A stretch of 64,000 nucleotides of DNA from Serratia sp. PL17 (GTDB lineage Bacteria > Pseudomonadota > Gammaproteobacteria > Enterobacterales > Enterobacteriaceae), in NCBI RefSeq assembly GCF_017832355.1, contig NZ_JAFIBY010000006.1, positions 62,001 through 126,000 of the forward strand. Reading direction: 5' to 3'. This document shows, in pieces, positions 57,880 through 64,000 of the stretch. Below the pieces are notes generated by a model, which was given only the letters and a program-made list of their open reading frames with translations, was not told where the DNA came from and did no database searches. The translations under genes and the position numbers were made by a program. How positions within the stretch are numbered: the first letter of the stretch is position 1; each line of letters opens with the position of its first letter.

Positions 57880-59169
57880 TCAGGCTGAAGGCAGCGTTTT
57901 ATCGGCACCTGTTACCTGCTTGTTGGACAGGGTGTCTTGCAACTGCTTTTCATCCAACTGTTTACACCATTTAGCCACGACGACCGTTGCCACACCATTA
58001 CCGACCAGGTTAGTCAACGCACGGGCTTCAGACATGAAGCGGTCAATGCCCAGAATTAACGCCAGACCGGCCAGCGGCAAGTGGCCGACAGCAGAAATAG
58101 TGGCAGCCAGCACGATAAAGCCGCTGCCGGTAACCCCTGCAGCCCCTTTAGAGGACAGCAACAACACCACCAACAGCGTTACCTGATGCACGATGTCCAT
58201 ATGGGTGTTGGTCGCCTGCGCGATAAACACGGCCGCCATAGTCAGGTAGATAGAGGTCCCGTCCAGGTTAAACGAGTAGCCGGTCGGAATCACCAAGCCC
58301 ACCACCGATTTCTTACAGCCCAGCTTCTCCATTTTGTCGAGCATGCGCGGCAGCACCGACTCGGAAGAAGAAGTCCCCAGCACGATCAGCAGCTCTTCTT
58401 TTATATAACGAACGAATTTGAAGATGCTGAAACCGTTGGCGCGGGCAATGGAGCCCAGCACCACCACCACAAACAGAATGCAGGTAATGTAGAAACAGGC
58501 GATCAGCTGACCCAGTTGCAACAGCGTACCCACGCCATATTTACCGATAGTAAACGCCATCGCCCCGAAGGCACCCAGTGGCGCCAGGCGCATAATCATA
58601 TTGATAATGCCGAAAATCACGCGGGAGAAGCTGTCGATAACGTTGAAGATCAGCTGGCCTTTATCACCCAGACGATGCAGGGCAAAACCGAACAGTACGG
58701 CGAACAGCAACACCTGAAGAATGTTGCCACTGGCGAAGGCACCGATGACGCTACCAGGGATGATATCCAGCAAGAACGGAATAATGCCCTGTTGCTGGGC
58801 CTGTTCAGCATAAACGGCCACCGCCTTGGCATCCAAAGTCCCTGGATCGATGTTCATCCCGGCGCCCGGTTGGGCCAGGTTAACAATTAGCAGGCCAATC
58901 AACAGTGCAATGGTACTGACGATTTCAAAATAGAGCAGTGCGATCGCACCGGTACGGCCGACGGCTTTCATACTCTCCATACCCGCGATACCCGTCACCA
59001 CGGTACAGAAGATCACCGGCGCGATGATCATTTTAATCAGTTTAACGAATCCATCGCCCAGAGGTTTCATCTGTGCGCCAATGTCAGGATAGAAATGACC
59101 AAGCAGGATGCCCAGCGTAATCGCCGTCAACACCTGAAAATAGAGGCTCTTAAAGATAGTGAATTTCAT
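57880..59169 (-). CDS. dctA: C4-dicarboxylate:proton/sodium symporter DctA
   Basis: DctA (429 aa; E. coli 428) takes up succinate, fumarate, malate and aspartate aerobically. It is a glutamate/aspartate-transporter-fold protein with eight helices and two re-entrant hairpins. The serine-rich hairpin [13 protein letters not shown], the [17 protein letters not shown] motif of helix 7 and the [14 protein letters not shown] end are diagnostic. The ATG at 59169 follows AAGGA and gives [12 protein letters not shown]; the longer frame from 59253 was rejected. In E. coli it is controlled by DcuSR and CRP; I did not find convincing sites here. Confidence 0.96.
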   Translation of the reverse strand: MKFTIFKSLYFQVLTAITLGILLGHFYPDIGAQMKPLGDGFVKLIKMIIAPVIFCTVVTGIAGMESMKAVGRTGAIALLYFEIVSTIALLIGLLIVNLAQPGAGMNIDPGTLDAKAVAVYAEQAQQQGIIPFLLDIIPGSVIGAFASGNILQVLLFAVLFGFALHRLGDKGQLIFNVIDSFSRVIFGIINMIMRLAPLGAFGAMAFTIGKYGVGTLLQLGQLIACFYITCILFVVVVLGSIARANGFSIFKFVRYIKEELLIVLGTSSSESVLPRMLDKMEKLGCKKSVVGLVIPTGYSFNLDGTSIYLTMAAVFIAQATNTHMDIVHQVTLLVVLLLSSKGAAGVTGSGFIVLAATISAVGHLPLAGLALILGIDRFMSEARALTNLVGNGVATVVVAKWCKQLDEKQLQDTLSNKQVTGADKTLPSA

Positions 59170-59462
59170 ATGAACATCCTTTGGGGGGGAAGACACGCAC
59201 CAGGCGGTATTCTCGTTATCTCGCCTGTTCATCGCTTGCGCGGAAAATAACACCCACCTAACAACATGGAAATAATTTGTTGCACCAATAGATACATGTT
59301 GATACGAATTTAAGAGCTGAAACGCGCCAGCCCAAATGCAAGGCTGTAAATTGCGTAAGCATTTCTTTGCATTAACTCAAAAGCGGTAGTAAAGACAGAC
59401 ATTCTCGGACGAGGCAGCGGGCGGGCGACACAGGAATCGCCCGAGAGATCAGAAAGGTAAAA
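59170..59462. other. dctA upstream region
   Basis: This 293-bp gap holds the dctA promoter and the 3' end of hmsP. A CGGGCGA/TCGCCCG hairpin near 59423-59444 may terminate hmsP. No repeat or small gene was recognised. Confidence 0.5.
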
Positions 59463-61469
59463 TCAGGCGGGTGGCTGGCAGAATTCGGCTTCAAACTCAC
59501 TGCGCGGCAACGGGCGGGCAAACAGGAAGCCCTGCCCGCTATGAATACCGTGTCGTAGCAGCCAATCGCGTTGTTCGGCATTTTCGACACCTTCAGCCAT
59601 CACCGGCAGCGCCAATACCTCAGAAATAGAACTGACGATACGCACCATGGCGTCATCTGTCGGCAGGCCCTGAATAAAGCTCTTGTCGATTTTAATCAAA
59701 TCGATCGGCAGGCATTTCAATCGGTTCAGATAATTCAGGCTGGAATATCCCATACCAAAGTCATCCAATGCGATGGACAGCCCCAGGTCGTGCAATTCAC
59801 GTAGCAAGGCCAGTGCACGATCGAGATCGTCAATACGTACCGTTTCGGTAATTTCCAGCAGCAACTTGCGCGGATCAATGTGGTGCTGCGCAAGCACACT
59901 TTTCAGATGCGGGACAAAATCTTCATGCTGCATCTGGATGGGAGACACATTGACCGCCAGCGGCATGCTGATACCACGGCTCTGCCAATCAGCCAAAATA
60001 CGGCATGCCTCCTCCAGCACCCAGTTACCGAGTGGCACAATCACCCCAAGCTCTTCAGCTAACGGGATTACATCTGCCGGAAGGGTATAGCTGCCGTCAT
60101 ACTGCTGCCAACGCAGCAGCGCTTCTGCGCCTATCACCGCATTGGACTGCATATCTATCTGTGGCTGCAAAAATAGCGTAAATCGACGCTGTTCAATGGC
60201 CTGCAGAATTTCACTTTCCTGCGTCAGCCGCTTTTGGGTACGCTCCGTCAGGCTCGGCTCGAAAAACAGCACCTGATTTTTACCTTCACGATGTGCTGAC
60301 ATCATGGCCGAAGTCGCGCTACGCAGCAGTTGTTCCGCACTCTCTCCCGAATTAAGGTAATGCGCGATACCGATGCTGGCACTTGGCCTCAACGGCATTT
60401 CCTGCAAGCTCAGCGGCGCATTGATCTGCGCCATGATGCGGCGTGCCAGCTGCATCGCATGGAAGGGGCGCTCAACGCCTTTGGCCAGAATGGCAAACTC
60501 GGTGTTGCTCAACTGCGCCAATACGCCGTTTTCATCGATACACGCACGTAGCTTTTTGGCCAGTGTCAGTAACAGTGACTCTCTCATCGCCGGATTGAGC
60601 ACACCCGATGCTTCGTGCAAGGTTTCAATGCCAATCACCAGCAGATTAAAACGCTCGGGCCGCAGACTGGAGGCAATATGCTGTTCCAGCAACGCGGTAA
60701 ACAGCGCCTGGTTCGGCAACTCTGTCACCGGATGGCGAGTGCTCATGCGGCTCATCTCCGCATAGGCTCTTGCCAACCGCTGCTGATTGCGGTTGTAGTT
60801 ACGCACCAACAACCCCAACTCATCGTCCTGATGCAACGCTGGCAGCATCAGTTGGTGATAGGGTGCTTCTTCCTGCGAAATATTTTCCAGCTCTTTGGCC
60901 ATTGCGCGCAGCGGGTGCACCATCAGTCGGTTCATACACCAGCTAATGGCAATCGACAGGATTAACGCCAACAGTAAGTAAGTCGACAGCATGGTCGACA
61001 ATATGCTGAGAATAAATTGGTACATGCGGAACGAATCGGCCTGCAGTACCAAATAAGCCAATGGCTGTGGGTTAGCCGGCACGCGCTCCAGTGAATAGAG
61101 CGGAACAGAAATCTGAATTGGCAGCTCAAACAGGCGAGCGATCAGCGTGGGTACTGGCCGTTCCGGTGGGAAATTGGCGTGTAACGCCTGAAATTCATTC
61201 GGCAGCACGATATCTGCACGCGTCAGAATCCCTACCGGCAACAATGTGTTCAACACACGTTTGGTTTCGGGTATATCCATGCGCAGCACCGCCTCCGCCA
61301 GAGGCTGGCGCACGGAGTGAGCAATATTTTCCAGTTGCTGGGCATAGTCATCCCTGCGCTGCTGCACAAAATGGAATAACTGGATCACGATAAAGATGCA
61401 GATCGTCACCAGCGCCACACCGGACACCGTTGCCATCTGTTTAATCGTTAATGAACGCCTGACCCGCAA
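59463..61469 (-). CDS. hmsP: c-di-GMP phosphodiesterase HmsP/PdeK (degenerate GGDEF plus EAL)
   Basis: This 668-aa inner-membrane protein matches Yersinia HmsP and E. coli YhjK (PdeK). Two transmembrane helices (about residues 13-33 and 155-178) flank a periplasmic sensor, followed by a HAMP segment. The GGDEF domain is degenerate: the signature position reads LSNTEFAIL. The EAL domain is complete, with GAEALLRW, NVSPIQ, EITET, DDFGMGYSSL, IDKSFI and EGVEN, so the expected activity is c-di-GMP hydrolysis. The start is TTG at 61469 with GGAG upstream; the first ATG is at 61436. It lies between bcsC and dctA, as yhjK does in E. coli, suggesting control of cellulose or other matrix polysaccharide. 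Confidence 0.9.
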   Translation of the reverse strand: MRVRRSLTIKQMATVSGVALVTICIFIVIQLFHFVQQRRDDYAQQLENIAHSVRQPLAEAVLRMDIPETKRVLNTLLPVGILTRADIVLPNEFQALHANFPPERPVPTLIARLFELPIQISVPLYSLERVPANPQPLAYLVLQADSFRMYQFILSILSTMLSTYLLLALILSIAISWCMNRLMVHPLRAMAKELENISQEEAPYHQLMLPALHQDDELGLLVRNYNRNQQRLARAYAEMSRMSTRHPVTELPNQALFTALLEQHIASSLRPERFNLLVIGIETLHEASGVLNPAMRESLLLTLAKKLRACIDENGVLAQLSNTEFAILAKGVERPFHAMQLARRIMAQINAPLSLQEMPLRPSASIGIAHYLNSGESAEQLLRSATSAMMSAHREGKNQVLFFEPSLTERTQKRLTQESEILQAIEQRRFTLFLQPQIDMQSNAVIGAEALLRWQQYDGSYTLPADVIPLAEELGVIVPLGNWVLEEACRILADWQSRGISMPLAVNVSPIQMQHEDFVPHLKSVLAQHHIDPRKLLLEITETVRIDDLDRALALLRELHDLGLSIALDDFGMGYSSLNYLNRLKCLPIDLIKIDKSFIQGLPTDDAMVRIVSSISEVLALPVMAEGVENAEQRDWLLRHGIHSGQGFLFARPLPRSEFEAEFCQPPA

Positions 61470-61494
61470 ACCTGCTCTCCGCTAATTCGGGCTG

Positions 61495-61527
61495 AAATAA
61501 AAAAGGGATGAATAATACCCATCCCTT
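61495..61527 (-). terminator. bcsC: Intrinsic terminator between bcsC and hmsP
   Basis: AAGGGATG pairs with CATCCCTT over a 9-nt loop; on the minus strand it continues into TTTTTTATTT. It probably ends the bcs transcript upstream of hmsP. Confidence 0.85.
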
Positions 61528-61669
61528 GAACCGGTCTGAGTATACTCGATTGTCTAACGCTTTTACCCTGCCAAACCGCTGGCCCCCTAAGAAAACCGCG
61601 GGTTTCAGTCTTTTCCTAATGAAAGGCCGCGCCCCGCCATTGTCCGTGAACGTCGCTGGCGGGACGCAA

Positions 61670-61706
61670 CCTGAACTCAGGGTAACAAAACTACCTCGTG
61701 TTCAGG
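61670..61706. other. Hairpin left of repeat copy B
   Basis: CCTGAAC (61670-61676) pairs with GTTCAGG (61700-61706), with an inner AGGGTA/TACCTC arm and loop ACAAAAC. It is related to the hairpin on the other side of the repeat. Confidence 0.6.
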
Positions 61707-61710
61707 CTGC

Positions 61711-61822
61711 TGACAAAGTCCGTTATTAGGGAGAGCGTGCCGAAGGGGCCGTCGCGGCTTGTCCGCCGGAGCACCTCCGGGGCGCTAGACCCGGGAATCT
61801 CGGGTTCAAAGACAACGTCGCC
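61711..61822 (+). repeat. Dispersed ~112-bp repeat, copy B (shared with 6125-6238)
   Basis: This copy begins TGACAAAG like copy A and shares GTTATTAGGGA, GCGGCTTGTCCGCCGGAGC, GGCGCGCT-like GGGCGCTAG and ATCTCGGGTTCAAA. The right terminal inverted repeat seen in copy A has decayed here (CGTCGCCTT). It lies downstream of bcsC between two hairpins of related sequence. Confidence 0.75.
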
Positions 61823-61831
61823 TTCAAACTC

Positions 61832-61858
61832 ACACAGGGTAGCAAAACTCCCCTGTGT
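61832..61858. terminator. Hairpin right of repeat copy B, directly after bcsC
   Basis: ACACAGGG (61832-61839) pairs with CCCTGTGT (61851-61858), with loop containing AGCAAAACT. It lies 28 bp past the bcsC stop. Confidence 0.6.
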
Positions 61859-61886
61859 TCGACACTCCGAATCCACCTGAGGAGGG

Positions 61887-64000
61887 TTACTTAAAATCAG
61901 CGTACGGCGTCAGCGGTTGAGGCGGTAAATCCAGGTCGCCCTGCCAACCGGCCATCGAATAGCGTAAATAGAGCAATGCATGGCTCGGCGTATAGTCTTT
62001 CGCCTGTTGAATATCGATCCCGGCGCCCAGTGTCCAGTGTGAACTGAGGCGACGCTCAACAATGGCCCGCAGGGTATAACCGAAACCGGAAGAGGAACTG
62101 CCATCCTCCACGGCAAACTTGTCCGGCAACGAGTCCGGAATCAGCCCCTGCAACGGATAACGCGCCTGGCTGTTGGTTTTCGAATGGGACAAGGACACCG
62201 ATCCACCCAGCTCCCATGACCAGTTCTCGGTACGCTGGCGATAATTGACCGGCACCGCCAGCGACATATATTGCTGCGGACTGTAGTAACCGCCCTGGCC
62301 GAGAGAGTAACCGCTCAAATCCTTCTGATAATGCCACAGCATGGTGTTCAACCCGACGGTCACTCTGCGGTTATCTTCGTTGATCAATTTGTAGTAATAA
62401 CCCGCCATAAAACGCTCGCGCTGGTTATCTTCGACATTTTTACCGGTCAGTTGATGCGCACTGAGGTCGGCCCAAACGCCGTGTGCCTCGCCGCGATCGT
62501 AACTGGCGCTCAGACTGACCCCAGTGGCGCGTACTCCACCCCAGGTCGTGCCGGTGTTCGGATCTTTGGTACCGCCAAATGCCAGCAGCGAGCTGGATAT
62601 CGGCCGGCGCGAGGCCGACAATGTCCAACCAATGTGGTTCCAGTCGTTGCTGTAAGCCAGTCCGCCCACCCAATCGACGACATCAAAACCCATAGGTGTA
62701 GTGCCGACATCACCTTCCCAGCGATCGTTCTTCCAGCCAACCGCCACGCTCGTTCCGGTGGCTTTCTGATGTTCGTCGCCGCTACAGCCCTGAGTATTAC
62801 AGGTGCCAAAGGTCTCATAATATTTGCCGTTGCTGTCGGTGGAGAATCTGCCGGCATCCAACTGAACGGTATCCGAACGGAAAAATGCCCGTCCGTCGTA
62901 CAATGGCATGTCCACCTGCAACATGGTGTCGTGGGCTTTGTAATCAGAGATACCACCGGTACCGCTGGACCCCCAGTAGTCATGATCGAGCGTGACATTA
63001 ACATCCTGCTGACGGTAGAGATCCGCCGCATCCGAACGGATACCGCGTTTGAGCCAGTCATCACCCGGGTTGTTACGCGTCAGATAGGTATAGCTGTCGT
63101 TATTCGACGGAAGCTTCGGTGCAATACCACTGGCCACCATCGCTTGTTTATAGTCCTGTTGCGCCAATGCCGGCTGTAATTGGTCGCGTTCGAGCCGTGC
63201 CGCATCGCGATAAATCAGCGCTTTTGCCTGGCTTGGCGGCGCTTGCTGTGCCGTCGTTTTCAGCCGGGTAAAGATATCCGTCGCTTTTTGTGGCTCACCA
63301 ACGGCGTACCAAGCGTTAGCCACCCGTCGCTCAGTGTTGCTGGATGGATTGGGCGCCGGCGTTTCTGTTTGTAGCCGCTGGCGCGCCTCGCTCAGTTTAC
63401 CTTGCGCCACATACGCCTCGATTTCACCCAGTTGCACATCCGGGTTATTCGGTTCGCGCGCCCGCACCCGTTGATAGTCCGCCAGGGCTGCATCATAGTC
63501 ACCACGTGCCAGCGCCCAATCTGCCAACTGGAGATCGATACGGGTATCTGTGGGTTGCCGACGCAGATAAGCGATCGCACCTGGTTCGTCGCCTGCGGCA
63601 CGCAGTTGCTCGGCATGATCCAACGTCTGCTGCATTTTCAGTCGCTGCGCCAATTCCCGCATATTGTCGTTCCACTGTGCGCCAGGCAATGTATTCAACT
63701 CTGCCAGCGCTTGCCGATCGCGATCGCTACCGGAAAGATACAGCGCGTAGGCATACGCCAGCTGCGGGTTACCCTGCTGCTTTTGCGCCAGTCGCCTGAA
63801 CAGGGTATCCGCCTGCCCAGGTTGCCCTGCCTGACGCAAAGTCTGCGCATAGTGATACGTCAGCCACACATCATCAGGATCCATCTGCTGGGCACGGCGA
63901 TATTTCTCTGCCGCCTGGTGCCACTGTTTTTGCTCTGCAAGCCGATCGGCCTGTTCTTTGAGCACGTCGAGCTGCAAACCCTCTAAGGTGCTACGCAATT
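61887..64000 (-). CDS. bcsC: Cellulose synthase operon protein BcsC, C-terminal part (5' truncated by the window)
   Basis: About 704 residues of BcsC are visible (full-length proteins are about 1150-1300 aa); the N-terminus lies beyond 64000 and the TTG at 63998 is not a start. BcsC is the outer-membrane exporter of the cellulose synthase complex. The visible part begins with TPR repeats (WHQAAEKYRRAQQMDPDDVW, YDAALADYQRVRAREPNNPD and others). The C-terminal beta-barrel follows from about DDWLKRGIRSDAADLYRQQD to the final LLYLRYSMAGWQ strand. Its presence implies a bcs operon to the right. Nearby hmsP encodes a c-di-GMP phosphodiesterase, the second messenger that activates cellulose synthase. 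Confidence 0.93.
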   Translation of the reverse strand, partial: LRSTLEGLQLDVLKEQADRLAEQKQWHQAAEKYRRAQQMDPDDVWLTYHYAQTLRQAGQPGQADTLFRRLAQKQQGNPQLAYAYALYLSGSDRDRQALAELNTLPGAQWNDNMRELAQRLKMQQTLDHAEQLRAAGDEPGAIAYLRRQPTDTRIDLQLADWALARGDYDAALADYQRVRAREPNNPDVQLGEIEAYVAQGKLSEARQRLQTETPAPNPSSNTERRVANAWYAVGEPQKATDIFTRLKTTAQQAPPSQAKALIYRDAARLERDQLQPALAQQDYKQAMVASGIAPKLPSNNDSYTYLTRNNPGDDWLKRGIRSDAADLYRQQDVNVTLDHDYWGSSGTGGISDYKAHDTMLQVDMPLYDGRAFFRSDTVQLDAGRFSTDSNGKYYETFGTCNTQGCSGDEHQKATGTSVAVGWKNDRWEGDVGTTPMGFDVVDWVGGLAYSNDWNHIGWTLSASRRPISSSLLAFGGTKDPNTGTTWGGVRATGVSLSASYDRGEAHGVWADLSAHQLTGKNVEDNQRERFMAGYYYKLINEDNRRVTVGLNTMLWHYQKDLSGYSLGQGGYYSPQQYMSLAVPVNYRQRTENWSWELGGSVSLSHSKTNSQARYPLQGLIPDSLPDKFAVEDGSSSSGFGYTLRAIVERRLSSHWTLGAGIDIQQAKDYTPSHALLYLRYSMAGWQGDLDLPPQPLTPYADFK

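Noticed and set aside
61691-61876. 61-codon minus-strand ORF across repeat copy B
   Set aside because: Same reason as for copy A; it is repeat sequence.
62271-63179. 302-codon plus-strand ORF inside bcsC
   Set aside because: Antisense shadow of the BcsC barrel and TPR coding region.

Overview
The window is 64 kb of ordinary chromosomal backbone from an enterobacterium. The closest fit is Serratia or a near relative in the Yersiniaceae. This rests on protein-level resemblance to remembered Escherichia coli proteins at nearly every locus, on the complete enterobacterial common antigen (ECA) cluster, on an HmsP-type c-di-GMP phosphodiesterase next to bcsC, and on abundant ERIC repeats. The genus is an inference; no search was run. 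No prophage, insertion sequence, CRISPR array or toxin cluster was seen.

Layout. 1-7.4 kb: the 3' end of dcrB, then the glycerol-3-phosphate regulon, with glpACB (anaerobic dehydrogenase) divergent from glpTQ (transporter and periplasmic phosphodiesterase) across a CRP/GlpR-controlled region. 7.5-20.8 kb: yigL, pldB, rhtB, rhtC, recQ, pldA, yigI, rarD, an AbrB-family permease, corA with a structured leader, a WbuC-like cupin, and LexA-controlled uvrD. 20.9-31.7 kb: yigB-xerC-yigA-dapF-lptM, cyaY, cyaA, and the divergent hemCDXY operon. 31.7-33.4 kb: a tandem ERIC array, the sRNA gene glmZ with a sigma-54 promoter region, and the argX-hisR-leuT-proM tRNA operon. 33.4-48.2 kb: thrP (yifK) and the twelve-gene ECA operon wecA-wzzE-wecBC-rffGH-wecDE-wzxE-wecF-wzyE-wecG. 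48.4-56.1 kb: rho, trxA, rhlB, gppA, rep, ppiC. 56.1-64 kb: yhjJ, dctA, hmsP and the 3' part of bcsC.

Compared with the remembered E. coli order, the block yigL to ppiC is largely collinear. Its two ends are joined to other neighbourhoods: glp/dcrB on the left and yhjJ-dctA-hmsP-bcsC on the right. The aslAB genes are absent between the tRNAs and hemY.

The genes form several coherent modules: G3P uptake and anaerobic oxidation; inner- and outer-membrane phospholipid hydrolysis; DNA repair helicases (recQ, uvrD, rep); cAMP, heme and lysine/DAP synthesis; ECA assembly from UDP-GlcNAc to polymer; Rho, RhlB and thioredoxin functions; and c-di-GMP/cellulose export.

The most noteworthy non-coding signals are glmZ with matching sigma-54, GlrR and IHF sites; about 2.4 tandem ERIC units of exactly 127 bp; ERIC right ends lying against the 3' ends of minus-strand transcription units; an unrelated ~113-bp repeat present twice, each copy between related hairpins; a truncated proline-tRNA 3' end; and a short ORF overlapping a hairpin in the corA leader. 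I found no convincing undescribed protein system.
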